A stretch of DNA of 64,000 bases from an uncultured Carboxylicivirga sp. (GTDB taxonomy: Bacteria > Bacteroidota > Bacteroidia > Bacteroidales > Marinilabiliaceae). Every line of letters starts with the position of its first letter. Position 1 is the first letter of the stretch. Below, piece after piece: positions 37,166 through 46,745 of the stretch. The position numbers and the translations under genes were made by a program. Under the pieces are notes generated by a model. It saw nothing but the letters and a program-made list of their open reading frames with translations, did no database searches and was not told where the DNA came from. The DNA lies in NCBI RefSeq assembly GCF_963674565.1, contig NZ_OY771430.1, forward strand, positions 930,001-994,000. Reading direction: 5' to 3'.

Positions 37166-38045
37166 AGTATTGCAATTAGGTAAGCTCATCCAGTTATTAA
37201 TAATTGGATTGTTCTTGATATCATGTAATAATCAGAGTACAGAGTGGACAATGTTATTGGACGAAGACTTAACAGATTGGGATACTTATCTAAGTTATCG
37301 TCATAAATTAGGCTATAATGGTGAAATACCTAAAGATTCGGAAGGAAATGATATTGCTCCGATTGGCTTAAATCCTGAAGGATATGATGTTTTTTCTGTG
37401 ATCGAACAAGATGATGAAAAGATATTAAAGGTGAGTGGAGAGATTTATGGCTGTATCATATCAAAAGAAGAATATGCCAACTATCATTTAAAGTTAAAAG
37501 TGAAATGGGGTGATAATAAATTTGAACCCAGAAAAAATCTACTAAAGGATTCTGGTATTTTATATCATTCTATTGGTGAATATGGAGCAGAATACTGGAG
37601 AACATGGATGTTATCGCAGGAACTACAGATTATGGAAGGCCATATGGGGGATTACTGGAGCCAATTAACATCAGCAATTGATATTAAAGCCTATTTACCA
37701 GAATATATAATGAATCCGGTTGCTGATGAAAGTCAATCTTTTTTACCAATGGGGCAGGGTGAGCAAATTCCAGGATTTTGTCTGCGAAGCGCAAACTATG
37801 AAAAGGCTTCAGGAGAGTGGAATACCATTGAACTTATTTGCTTTGAAGACAAGAGTATTCATATTGTTAATGGTCATGTTGTGATGATTCTTCAAAATTC
37901 CAGATATATAGATAATGGACAGACTATGCCATTAACCAAAGGAAAAATACAGATTCAAAGTGAAGCAGCTGAAGTATATTATAAGGATATTGTAATCCGT
38001 CATCTGGATCAACTGCCATCACAATATGTTCATTTTTTCAATTGA
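37137..38045 (+). CDS. DUF1080-type (3-keto-disaccharide hydrolase family) lipoprotein
   Basis: A 302-residue protein. A hydrophobic signal and lipobox LISC predict lipidation at Cys30. The body resembles the DUF1080 concanavalin-like fold (LLDEDLTDWDTYL start, GEIYGCIISKEEYANYHLKLKVKWG, SGILYHSIG, QELQIMEGHMGDYW). Family members act on 3-keto sugars or bind sugars; activity here is inferred. The ATG at 37137 overlaps the kinase gene by 29 bp. A TTG at 37170, just after the kinase stop, also gives a fine signal peptide, so the start is uncertain. Overlap hints at shared regulation with the kinase. Confidence 0.72.
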   Translation: MWQKVNFIAKVLQLGKLIQLLIIGLFLISCNNQSTEWTMLLDEDLTDWDTYLSYRHKLGYNGEIPKDSEGNDIAPIGLNPEGYDVFSVIEQDDEKILKVSGEIYGCIISKEEYANYHLKLKVKWGDNKFEPRKNLLKDSGILYHSIGEYGAEYWRTWMLSQELQIMEGHMGDYWSQLTSAIDIKAYLPEYIMNPVADESQSFLPMGQGEQIPGFCLRSANYEKASGEWNTIELICFEDKSIHIVNGHVVMILQNSRYIDNGQTMPLTKGKIQIQSEAAEVYYKDIVIRHLDQLPSQYVHFFN

Positions 38046-38055
38046 ACCTATTCCA

Positions 38056-39054
38056 CTATTTATTATCATTGCCAAGTAAACTCTTAGGTAAATGTGGCAA
38101 GTTCGGGATGTGAGGAAGTGGTGGAATTAAATCTTTTAGTGAGTTTAACGGATCTGTTAAAATGTTTTTATTGAAGTCAGCTGGAGGAACAACAACTTTA
38201 AGTGATAACGGTTTGATCTCAATTTCAGCCTTATTTCCAAGTTGGATCGGTTCACCATCCAGATGTCCCAACATCGACTCATCGCATTCTATTACAATGT
38301 TTTTGGCTCTTGTTATCACATCATATGGTCGTTGATCAAGACTTTGATCAAGTAAACTTATTAGCAGTGCCGGTGCCGTAATTTTAGGAAAATCTTTAAT
38401 GATACAAACATCTATTAATCCATCGTCAATTTTGGCCTGTGGTGCAATGTGAACATTGTTTCCCCATTGAGATGAATTGGCAAAACTTAGCAGGAAGGCT
38501 GGCAGCTTATATCTTTCGCCCTCAATGGTAATGGTGTAGATTTGCGATTTATAATTTGCAAATTCCTTGGGAATCAATTTCATATAGGCCAATGGCCCCC
38601 TTTCTTTGATATTGGCGAATTTATGACTGATAAAGGCATCAAAACCTATTCCAGCCACATTTAAAGATACCTGTCCATTAACACTTAACGTATCAATGGT
38701 TTTAAGTTTCATAAGATTAATGGCCTGTATGGCACGATTGATACGCAAAGGAATTTGCAGGTATCGTGCCAAACCATTGCCCGATCCGGTTGGAATAATT
38801 GCCAGGGCCGTTTTAGTATTTATCAGTGCCGATCCAACTTCATTAACGGTGCCATCTCCACCAACGGCAACCACAGCGTTGTATTTACCAATTGCAGCTT
38901 TGGCCAGTTCATGCGCATGGCCACTATATTGTGTGTACTGTATTTCGTATTCACCTTTTTCGGTATCGAAATCCTTTTCAAGAAGATTTTCAATTGTTTT
39001 CTGCTTGCCAATTCCCGAAATAGGGTTAATTAAAAACAGGATTCTTTTTTTCAT
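38056..39054 (-). CDS. Diacylglycerol kinase-family lipid kinase
   Basis: A 332-residue protein of the DagK/YegS family. The nucleotide site GGDGT is at 65-69 in VVAVGGDGTVNEV, followed by IPTGSGNGLAR at 87-97. The N-terminal ILFLINPISGIGK strand is typical. The C-terminal 35 residues are a Pro/Leu-rich tail (PPLPHIPNLPHLP) that goes beyond the usual fold. It probably phosphorylates a lipid such as diacylglycerol. The downstream neighbour on the same strand is none; it lies 23 bp after the helicase gene, so they may be co-transcribed. Confidence 0.88.
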   Translation of the reverse strand: MKKRILFLINPISGIGKQKTIENLLEKDFDTEKGEYEIQYTQYSGHAHELAKAAIGKYNAVVAVGGDGTVNEVGSALINTKTALAIIPTGSGNGLARYLQIPLRINRAIQAINLMKLKTIDTLSVNGQVSLNVAGIGFDAFISHKFANIKERGPLAYMKLIPKEFANYKSQIYTITIEGERYKLPAFLLSFANSSQWGNNVHIAPQAKIDDGLIDVCIIKDFPKITAPALLISLLDQSLDQRPYDVITRAKNIVIECDESMLGHLDGEPIQLGNKAEIEIKPLSLKVVVPPADFNKNILTDPLNSLKDLIPPLPHIPNLPHLPKSLLGNDNK

Positions 39055-39077
39055 TTATAACAGGATTAGCAAATAGC

Positions 39078-40409
39078 TTATTTACGTTTTTGGCCTCTTG
39101 TTTTTGGTTTTTTATACTTAGCTGCTAATTTACGACGATACGATCCTCCTAAATTAACCTTTTTATTTTTATCTTTTTTCTCATGAAAAGCTGCTCCACT
39201 TTTTACAACCGGTTTAGGAGCTTTGTTTACTTTCAGCCCAGCTAATACTTCTTCTTCTGAAGGAAGTAACATCTCTGAAACTTTCACATCATTAGGAATA
39301 GGATCAAGATTTACTGTTTTCTTCATCAGTTTTTGAACAGCATCCCATTGCTCCATTTCATCATCTGATACAAAAGCAATAGCTAAACCTTCGGCATCAG
39401 CTCTACCTGTACGTCCTATTCGATGAATGTATGCTTCAGGTGCTTCCGGCATATCAAAATTTATAACATGACTAACATGTTCAATGTCCATACCACGGGC
39501 AATAACATCTGTTGCAATCAAAACCATACGCGTACCATTAAGAAATTCTTCAACGGTTCTGAAACGGTTGTTTTGTGATTTGTTGGAATGGATAACTCCG
39601 ATGCTGTCGGGGTGGTTTTCATCCAATTGATCAAACAATAGATCGGCAATCTGCTTGTTTTTAACAAATACCAATACTTTATTCATTGATTCATCCGAGT
39701 CTAATAAATGAATCAATAGATTTCGTTTAGTATAAAAATTGGGAACGATATAGCCACTCTGGTATATTTTTTCTAATGGAGTTCCTGTAGCAGCTACTTC
39801 AACTCTTTCCGGTTGATAAAAATGATGAACGATCAACTGATCAACATCTTCTGTTAAGGTTGCCGAAAACATTAAATTCTGACGACGTTCTGGCAATAAC
39901 TCCATGATTTGTTCTAGCTGTGCTCTAAAACCAAGATTAAGCATTTCATCAACTTCATCGATCACCAATTTTTGAATGCTTTTTAATCGTAACACACCTG
40001 TCAATGTCAGGTCGATCAAACGCCCCGGAGTTGCAACTAAAACATCAAGGCCTTCATACACCAATGCTTTTTGGGTATTAATATTTGTACCCCCATAAAC
40101 ACCAACAATTCTTACACTCATGTATTCGGTAAGTTTTTTAAACTCACCAACCACTTGTTCAACCAATTCCCTGGTAGGTACCAAAACTAAAATTCGAGGA
40201 TGACGCTGGTTGGAAAACTTTAATTGTCGCAGAAGTGGCAATATGTATGCAAAGGTTTTACCTGTACCGGTTTGAGCAATCCCAATCATATCTTTTCCTG
40301 ACATAACAACCGGAAAAGCTTTTTCCTGAATAGGAGTTGCTTCATCAAAACCTAAGTCTGTTAAGGCATTTAATAGTACCGTATTAATATTTAATTCCGA
40401 GAACTTCAC
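39078..40409 (-). CDS. DEAD-box family RNA helicase (DEVD variant)
   Basis: A 443-residue RhlE-like ATP-dependent RNA helicase. The Q motif, Walker A AQTGTGKT (45-52), PTRELVEQ and TPGR motifs, and SAT (182-184) are present, and the C-terminal RecA half carries HRIGRTGR. The catalytic motif II reads DEVD (151-154) rather than DEAD. The C-terminus is Lys-rich (KKDKNKKVNLGGSYRRKL and a KPKTRGQKRK end), an RNA-binding tail seen in this class. Typical roles are ribosome assembly and mRNA decay in the cytoplasm. It lies upstream of the lipid kinase gene. Confidence 0.93.
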   Translation of the reverse strand: MKFSELNINTVLLNALTDLGFDEATPIQEKAFPVVMSGKDMIGIAQTGTGKTFAYILPLLRQLKFSNQRHPRILVLVPTRELVEQVVGEFKKLTEYMSVRIVGVYGGTNINTQKALVYEGLDVLVATPGRLIDLTLTGVLRLKSIQKLVIDEVDEMLNLGFRAQLEQIMELLPERRQNLMFSATLTEDVDQLIVHHFYQPERVEVAATGTPLEKIYQSGYIVPNFYTKRNLLIHLLDSDESMNKVLVFVKNKQIADLLFDQLDENHPDSIGVIHSNKSQNNRFRTVEEFLNGTRMVLIATDVIARGMDIEHVSHVINFDMPEAPEAYIHRIGRTGRADAEGLAIAFVSDDEMEQWDAVQKLMKKTVNLDPIPNDVKVSEMLLPSEEEVLAGLKVNKAPKPVVKSGAAFHEKKDKNKKVNLGGSYRRKLAAKYKKPKTRGQKRK

Positions 40410-40597
40410 ACTTTATAATTTATAATTCGGGTACAAAAGTACATCGTTTAAAATTATTCTTCTAATCAAAGAGTAAAAATGAGTTCTATTTAAATAATTC
40501 AATGGATAATAAATAGGAGAATTTGGTCTTCAATTGTGCCAAATGACATCCTTTTTCTCAAAAAAAAATCATTAATTTGAACTAAAATTAAGTTAAC

Positions 40598-41473
40598 ATG
40601 AGAAGAATTGAAGCATCTGAGCTAATAATTAATCAGGATGGCAGTGTTTTTCATTTACATCTGAAACCTGGTGAAATAGCTGAAAATATTATACTTGTTG
40701 GTGACCCTGGTCGTGTTGATATTGTGGCCAGTTATTTTGATAAAGTTGAGTTACGACGATCAAACCGTGAGTTTGTATCCTGCACAGGTATCTACAATGG
40801 TAAAAGAATTACAGTTGTGGCAACAGGAATAGGAACAGACAATATTGATATTGTAATTAATGAGCTGGATGCTCTGGTAAATATAGATTTTGAAACCCGC
40901 ACTGTAAAAAAAGAACTTACATCATTAAGCTTTGTCAGGATAGGTACTTCAGGATCGCTACAGGAGGATTTACCTGTTGATAGCTGGTTGTTAAGTGGTA
41001 AAAGTATTGGGTTTGATGGATTATTAAACTATTATGGAAACAGAAATAGCGTTTGTGATCTGACTTTTGAGCAACATTTTAAGGATAGTTTGGATTGGAA
41101 TCCTTTATTAACATCACCATATGTAATTGATGCCTCAGCTGATTTAGTGGCTAAACTGGAAGGAAAGGAAGTAGTGAAAGGGGTAACGATTTCGGCACCC
41201 GGGTTTTACGGACCACAAGGAAGAGTGTTAAGACTAGAATTGGCTGATCCTGATATTAACGATAAAATTACTAACTTTAGATATAATGGGTTAAAAGTTA
41301 CCAATTACGAAATGGAATGTTCTGCCATATATGGTTTAAGTGCTTTACTGGGACATCATGCTACAACAGTATGTGTAATCATTGCAAATCGTTTGGCCGG
41401 AACAGCAAGCAAAGATTATAAACCGGTAATGAAAGAATTAATAGGTTACGTATTGAAAAAACTAACCGAGTAA
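40598..41473 (+). CDS. Nucleoside phosphorylase (uridine phosphorylase family)
   Basis: A 291-residue phosphorylase. Family marks are ILVGDPGRVDIVASYFD (phosphate site), VATGIGTDNIDIVINELDAL, IGTSGSLQEDLPVDSWLL and the C-terminal NYEMECSAIYGLSALLGH nucleoside-binding segment. It would split nucleosides such as uridine using phosphate. It is close to udp-like members, but specificity is not settled. The SirB1-type gene starts 3 bp after its stop, so the two are likely one operon. Confidence 0.85.
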   Translation: MRRIEASELIINQDGSVFHLHLKPGEIAENIILVGDPGRVDIVASYFDKVELRRSNREFVSCTGIYNGKRITVVATGIGTDNIDIVINELDALVNIDFETRTVKKELTSLSFVRIGTSGSLQEDLPVDSWLLSGKSIGFDGLLNYYGNRNSVCDLTFEQHFKDSLDWNPLLTSPYVIDASADLVAKLEGKEVVKGVTISAPGFYGPQGRVLRLELADPDINDKITNFRYNGLKVTNYEMECSAIYGLSALLGHHATTVCVIIANRLAGTASKDYKPVMKELIGYVLKKLTE

Positions 41474-41476
41474 TAT

Positions 41477-42355
41477 ATGAAGAAAGAAAGGATAAAAGCT
41501 CTTATCACTTTGTTAGATGATCCTAATGAAGAAGTGTTTTCATCAGTAGAAAACGAACTGTTGAAGCAAAGAGTTAATATCGTGCCGGAACTTGAAGAAG
41601 CATGGGAAAATTCTTTGGACGATCTTTTACAAGGGAGAATCGAAAGTCTTATTCATAATATTCAGTTAAAGGATATTTACAATGAATTAAAGAAATGGCT
41701 TAAGACAAAGGATAGAGATCTTTTGCAAGGAGTTTATCTGGTGTCGAAATATCAATATCCTGAGCTTGTCCTTTCTAATATTACCGATGTTCTAGCTCAA
41801 CTGAAGAAAGAAATATGGTTGCAACTAAATGAACATTTAACATCACTTGAAAAGATTCGGATCATTAATCATGTATTGTTCGATCTGCATAAATACTCGC
41901 GCAATACCAATCGTTTTTTAGCTCCGGAAAATAATTTTGTCAGCGAAGTTCTGACAACCCGTAAAGGTAACCCAATAACGCTGTCTATTATTTATTCTCT
42001 GTTATGTAATCAGCTGGGAATGCCGGTTTTTGGAGTAAATCTTCCAAAGAATTTTATTCTTGCCTTCCTGGATGATTCGGCAATTGTTGATGAAGGTGTT
42101 ATAGTTGATACAACTTCTGTAATGTTTTACATCAATCCGATAAATAAGGGTGCTGTTCTGGGTAAAAAAGAAATTGAATATTTTATCAAACAACAAAAAC
42201 TGGAGCCCAGAGAAGAATATTTTTTGCCATGCGATAATGCTGTTATCGTAAGGCGTTTATTTAACAATCTAATTAATGCATACGAGAACAAAGGAGATGA
42301 AACAAAAAAGAAAGAGATTGCTCACTTTCTAACCTTGTTTTCTAAATTAAAATAG
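41477..42355 (+). CDS. SirB1/transglutaminase-like domain protein
   Basis: A 292-residue protein. The block NRFLAPENNFVSEVLTTRKGNPITLSIIYSLLCNQLGMPVFGVNLPKNFILAF matches the SirB1 N-terminal (transglutaminase-like) domain. The His of the family GHF motif is replaced by Asn in PKNFIL, so catalytic activity is doubtful. A C-terminal helical segment may be TPR-like. Cytoplasmic. It follows the nucleoside phosphorylase by 3 bp and precedes pepD by 35 bp. Confidence 0.72.
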   Translation: MKKERIKALITLLDDPNEEVFSSVENELLKQRVNIVPELEEAWENSLDDLLQGRIESLIHNIQLKDIYNELKKWLKTKDRDLLQGVYLVSKYQYPELVLSNITDVLAQLKKEIWLQLNEHLTSLEKIRIINHVLFDLHKYSRNTNRFLAPENNFVSEVLTTRKGNPITLSIIYSLLCNQLGMPVFGVNLPKNFILAFLDDSAIVDEGVIVDTTSVMFYINPINKGAVLGKKEIEYFIKQQKLEPREEYFLPCDNAVIVRRLFNNLINAYENKGDETKKKEIAHFLTLFSKLK

Positions 42356-42390
42356 TTGCATAAAATCCTAATCGATATAAATACTTAGTA

Positions 42391-43842
42391 ATGGGTAAAT
42401 TATCACATCTCGAGCCAAAACCAGTTTGGACTTACTTTGAAGAAATCTGTCAGGTGCCGAGACCCTCGAAGAAAGAAGAAAAAATTATACAGTATTTGCT
42501 CAATTTTGCAGATAAGCAAGGACTGGAAGCAAAAAAAGATCATGTTGGAAATGTTTTGATTAAGAAACCAGCTACGACAGGAATGGAGAACAATAAACCT
42601 GTTGTTTTGCAGTCGCATATCGATATGGTTTGTGAAAAAAACAGTGATACCAAATTTAATTTTGAAACAGATGCGATTCGTCCGTTTGTTGATGCAGATT
42701 GGGTAACCGCCGAAGGTACTACCCTGGGTGCTGATGATGGTATTGGAATAGCTGCTCAATTAGCCCTCTTATCTTCAAATAATGTTGAACATGGACCAAT
42801 CGAGTGTTTGTTTACCATAGATGAAGAAACAGGTTTAACAGGAGCTTTTGAATTAAAGGAAGGTTTTTTTGATTCCCGCATTCTTTTGAATCTCGATTCA
42901 GAAGACGAAGGTGAATTATTTATTGGCTGTGCAGGAGGGATAGATACGATAGCAGAGATTCCATTCTCTTACGAAGATGCTCCGCATAATGCCTTTGCTT
43001 TTAAAGTGACTGTCTCTGGACTTAAGGGTGGACATTCGGGCGATGACATTGAGAAGGGGCTGGGTAATGCAAATAAAATCCTCAATCGGTATTTGTACGA
43101 AATGCAAAGGGATTGTGAGATGCGATTATCAACCATTGATGGAGGTAATCTTCGTAACGCCATTGCTCGTGAAGCCTCAGCAGTATGTATTGTACCATCA
43201 AAATATAAAGAACAGACTCGCATAGCACTTAATATCCTGTTTCATGACGTACAGATGGAATTGAAGAATACGGAACCAAAACTGCGTATGAAACTGGAGT
43301 CAGTTGATTTGCCGGCTAAAATAATTGATTTGTCAGCACAGAGAAACCTGATTAATGCATTATACGCTTGTCCGCATGGAGTGATTGCAATGAGTCAGGA
43401 TATAAAAGGTCTAGTTGAAACTTCCACAAATCTGGCTTCTGTTAAAATGACTGAAAACAATCTTGTTGTTACAACCAGTCAACGTAGTTCGGTGGAAAGT
43501 GCAAAAGACGATGTAGCCAATATGGTAGAGGCAGTTTTTACGTTAGCAGGTGCTACCGTATGGCATTCAGATGGTTATCCGGGATGGACACCCAACACTG
43601 AAAGTGAAATACTTAAAATTACAAAGGATTCATACATCAGGTTGTTTGAGAAGGAACCATCTGTCAGAGCTATTCATGCCGGATTAGAATGTGGATTGTT
43701 TTTGGAGAAATATCCAGGAATGGATATGATTTCATTCGGCCCTACTATAAAAGGAGCACATTCTCCGGATGAACGAATTAATATTGACACCGTTCAGAAG
43801 TTTTGGGATCATTTGATCGATGTGTTGAAGAATATTCCCTGA
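42391..43842 (+). CDS. pepD: Aminoacyl-histidine dipeptidase
   Basis: A 483-residue M20 metallopeptidase hydrolysing Xaa-His dipeptides such as carnosine. Zinc-site motifs: LQSHIDMV with His76 and Asp78, TLGADDGIG with Asp115, and DEETG with Glu145/Glu146. The lid-domain block SGLKGGHSGDDIEKGLGNANK is conserved, and the C-terminal FGPTIKGAHSPDERI contains a further metal His. The length equals PepD. Third gene of the phosphorylase-SirB1-pepD run, ended by a terminator. Confidence 0.94.
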   Translation: MGKLSHLEPKPVWTYFEEICQVPRPSKKEEKIIQYLLNFADKQGLEAKKDHVGNVLIKKPATTGMENNKPVVLQSHIDMVCEKNSDTKFNFETDAIRPFVDADWVTAEGTTLGADDGIGIAAQLALLSSNNVEHGPIECLFTIDEETGLTGAFELKEGFFDSRILLNLDSEDEGELFIGCAGGIDTIAEIPFSYEDAPHNAFAFKVTVSGLKGGHSGDDIEKGLGNANKILNRYLYEMQRDCEMRLSTIDGGNLRNAIAREASAVCIVPSKYKEQTRIALNILFHDVQMELKNTEPKLRMKLESVDLPAKIIDLSAQRNLINALYACPHGVIAMSQDIKGLVETSTNLASVKMTENNLVVTTSQRSSVESAKDDVANMVEAVFTLAGATVWHSDGYPGWTPNTESEILKITKDSYIRLFEKEPSVRAIHAGLECGLFLEKYPGMDMISFGPTIKGAHSPDERINIDTVQKFWDHLIDVLKNIP

Positions 43843-43854
43843 AATATAAAATAA

Positions 43855-43878
43855 AAGCCCGGTAATCCGGGCTTCTTT
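43855..43878. terminator. Terminator between pepD and the feo genes
   Basis: AAGCCCGG-TAAT-CCGGGCTT perfect 8-bp hairpin then T-rich sequence, between convergent genes. Confidence 0.85.
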
Positions 43879-43880
43879 AT

Positions 43881-44090
43881 TTAAACTTTAATCTTGTCTT
43901 CCATAAGTGTTGGAAATCTTCCTTGCTTTATATCTTTAAATAACTGAGTTTTTGCATCGCAAGAAGGGCAGGTACCTCCAGATCCACAAGTAGTGGCTCC
44001 TTTAACAGGTTTAAATATTCTGTAAAAGAATATTATTACCTTATAAAAAGCCCACGCAACAACCAGATATGTAAGGATTTCCTGTATCAT
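43881..44090 (-). CDS. FeoB-associated Cys-rich membrane protein
   Basis: A 69-residue protein from the ATG at 44090, 4 bp after the feoAB stop; an upstream ATG at 44114 would overlap feoAB. One membrane helix (IQEILTYLVVAWAFYKVIIFFYRI) is followed by a Cys cluster CGSGGTCPSCD. This matches the small FeoB-associated proteins found beside feo genes. Its role in ferrous iron uptake is unresolved, but the cysteines may handle Fe2+ or redox. Confidence 0.82.
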   Translation of the reverse strand: MIQEILTYLVVAWAFYKVIIFFYRIFKPVKGATTCGSGGTCPSCDAKTQLFKDIKQGRFPTLMEDKIKV

Positions 44091-44094
44091 AATT

Positions 44095-46566
44095 TTAAAA
44101 CAACCAGTTTCCAATATGGTTCACCGAAAATGCTAAGATCCAGGCAAGACTGGTGGTGTAAAAAATAGTAAACAAAGCCCATTTCCAACTGCCGGATTCT
44201 TTCTTTATGGCAGCAATTACAGCTACACAAGGGAAATATATCAGTATAAATACCAAAAATGCCAAGGCATTCACTTTGGTAAATACTTTTTGTCCGTTAG
44301 AATATTGCTCATCTCTCAAACGACTTATCAAATGAGCACTGTTTTCATTTCCATCTTCGCTTTGGTACAGAACAGCCAGGGTGCTTACAACTATCTCTTT
44401 AGCTGCAATTCCGGTAATTAGACTAACACCCATTTTCCAGTCGAATCCAAGAGGAGAGATAACGGGTTCAATAACCTGTCCTAATTGACCAATGTATGTT
44501 TGTTCCTGTTGCTTACTCAGTTTCTCTACATGCAATGAATCAATTTCATTCTGAATCGATGCCTTCTCGCTTTCAAAGGCATTCAATTTAGTTAATTCTA
44601 ACTGTTCAATTTGGGTGTCGTATTGCTCATTTAATATGTCATTTTGAGGGAAGTATCCAAGAAACCAAATGATAACTGAAGCTACCAGAATAATTCCTCC
44701 CATCTTTTTCAAATACTGATACCCTTTGTGCCACATATGGCGTAATGTATTTCGTATGGTAGGCACACGATAGGGTGGAAGTTCCATTACAAATGGCACA
44801 TCATCATGCTTAAATAATAATCGTTTAAATAATCGGGCTACAATTACAGCAACTAAAATCCCACCACCATACATCGAAAACAATACCAGGCTGGCATGTT
44901 CAGGGAAGAAAGCACCAATAATTAAAATGTAAACAGGTAACCTAGCACTACACGACATAAACGGATTAATCAGCATCGTCAAAATTCGGTTGTTTCGATT
45001 TTCGATAGTACGTGTCGCCATAATAGCAGGCACATTACAACCAAATCCCATTACAAGAGGAATAAACGACTTGCCATGTAATCCCATTTTGTGCATGATA
45101 CGGTCCATAATAAAGGCTGCACGAGCCATATAACCTGTATCTTCCATAAATGAAATAAACAGGAATAGAATAAGGATGTTAGGAAGAAAAATAATTACTC
45201 CTCCAACTCCACCAATAATTCCATCAATCAACAAATGCTTAAATGAACCCTCGGGCATTACGTTGGTAAGAAAATCAGAAAGAGTACCAACACCGGCATC
45301 AATCCAGTTCATAGGATATTCACCTAAACGAAATGTGGTCATGAACATGAACCACATGAAAAAGATAAAGAAAGGAAAACCCAGATATTTATGAGTTAAC
45401 ACATTATCAATTAATTCAGTTTTTCTTCTTCTTGTGCGGGGCTTTTCTTTGAATGTTTCTTTTAAGGCACCAGCAACAAAACCAAATTTAGCATCGGTAA
45501 TTAAAGTTTCGGTGTCTTCTCCTGTTCGTTTTTCTATTTTATTGATTTGTTTGTCAATTTCAACAATCAAATCATTATAGATCTCTTTTTTAGATAGAAA
45601 ATCAAGTAGTTGATTATCCTTCTCAAGTGCTCTGATTGCAATATAACGGGGGGACATCCTGTTTTTCAGATCTCCACTCTGAATCTTCAAATGCGGCTGA
45701 ATTCTTTCAATAGCGTTTTCAAGTAATTCACCATAATTGATATGAATGTGTCTTACAATATCATCTTTGTCTTCGTACACATCAATCAGCTTATTAAATA
45801 ATCTGCCGAGTCCTCTTCCTTTCGATCCTACTGTAGGTACAAATGGGATCCCCAGCATCTTACCCAATTTATCATGGTCGAACTCATCTCCTTTACGTTC
45901 CAGCTCATCATACATGTTTAATGCAGCTACAACTTTAAGGTCGAGATCAATTAACTGAGTGGTTAAAAACAGGTTTCGTTCCAGATTTGAACTATCCAGA
46001 ACGTTCACTATTATATCCGGAGCTTCTCCCAATATATATTCTCTAACGTAGGTTTCTTCAGGGGTATAGGCTGAAATACTATAGGTTCCCGGTAAATCAA
46101 TAATATTGAATTTATAACCCCGGTGATAAAAAGTGGCTAATTTGGAATCAACAGTTACACCACTGTAATTTCCAACATGTTCTTTGGCACCACTTGCAAA
46201 ATTAAAAATGGTTGTCTTTCCGCAATTTGGATTGCCAACTAATGCAATATTTATTGTTTTGTGTTTGTGGGTAGCCGATTTTTTTAGCAGTTCGTCATCA
46301 ATAGTGCCATAATATTCCTGAGAACCCAGCTCAATAGCTTCTTCTTCGGTTACAACTTCTATCAACTCAGCTTCACTTCTGCGAAGCGATACTTTGTATT
46401 CAAGAATTTGATATTCAATAGGATCTTTAAGAGGGGCGTTTTTAATAACTTTCACCTTCTTACCTTTAACAAAACCCATTTCTAATATGCGCTTCCGAAA
46501 GGCTCCATGTCCTTTGACTTTTACGATAACGCCTTCCTTGCCATTAGCTAGTTCTGATAACTTCAT
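44095..46566 (-). CDS. feoAB: FeoA-FeoB fusion, ferrous iron transporter
   Basis: An 823-residue protein importing Fe2+ across the inner membrane. Residues 1-72 are a FeoA SH3-like domain (MKLSELANGKEGVIVKVKG, RKRILEMGFVKGKKVKV). A FeoB G domain follows: G1 GNPNCGKT at 111-118, G3 DLPG at 157-160 and G4 NMYD at 217-220. The transmembrane Gate regions contain the conserved GFGCNVPAIMATR and SCSARLPVY segments. A Glu/Gln/Lys-rich helical insert occurs between helices (about 640-690). A separate feoA gene is not needed. The Cys-rich gene follows it. Confidence 0.95.
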   Translation of the reverse strand: MKLSELANGKEGVIVKVKGHGAFRKRILEMGFVKGKKVKVIKNAPLKDPIEYQILEYKVSLRRSEAELIEVVTEEEAIELGSQEYYGTIDDELLKKSATHKHKTINIALVGNPNCGKTTIFNFASGAKEHVGNYSGVTVDSKLATFYHRGYKFNIIDLPGTYSISAYTPEETYVREYILGEAPDIIVNVLDSSNLERNLFLTTQLIDLDLKVVAALNMYDELERKGDEFDHDKLGKMLGIPFVPTVGSKGRGLGRLFNKLIDVYEDKDDIVRHIHINYGELLENAIERIQPHLKIQSGDLKNRMSPRYIAIRALEKDNQLLDFLSKKEIYNDLIVEIDKQINKIEKRTGEDTETLITDAKFGFVAGALKETFKEKPRTRRRKTELIDNVLTHKYLGFPFFIFFMWFMFMTTFRLGEYPMNWIDAGVGTLSDFLTNVMPEGSFKHLLIDGIIGGVGGVIIFLPNILILFLFISFMEDTGYMARAAFIMDRIMHKMGLHGKSFIPLVMGFGCNVPAIMATRTIENRNNRILTMLINPFMSCSARLPVYILIIGAFFPEHASLVLFSMYGGGILVAVIVARLFKRLLFKHDDVPFVMELPPYRVPTIRNTLRHMWHKGYQYLKKMGGIILVASVIIWFLGYFPQNDILNEQYDTQIEQLELTKLNAFESEKASIQNEIDSLHVEKLSKQQEQTYIGQLGQVIEPVISPLGFDWKMGVSLITGIAAKEIVVSTLAVLYQSEDGNENSAHLISRLRDEQYSNGQKVFTKVNALAFLVFILIYFPCVAVIAAIKKESGSWKWALFTIFYTTSLAWILAFSVNHIGNWLF

Positions 46567-46614
46567 TCAAAAAATACCCCCAAACTTGAAACGTCTTGTT
46601 AATAATTTCGTTTA

Positions 46615-46645
46615 CAAAAATAATTTACATGATTGGTTGATACAA
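46615..46645 (-). promoter_or_regulatory. Promoter of feoAB
   Basis: On the minus strand TATTTTTG (46615-46622) fits TAnnTTTG, with TTG at 46643-46645 giving 20 bp spacing. The start codon is 49 bp downstream. No clear Fur box was recognised. Confidence 0.55.
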
Positions 46646-46745
46646 TACCAATATATAGGGATTTTATAATTGAGGATTATTTAGTATGAAACTTAATTGA
46701 TTTAAAAAATCAATTATTGTAGATAAATGTCTGTAAAACCGTAAA

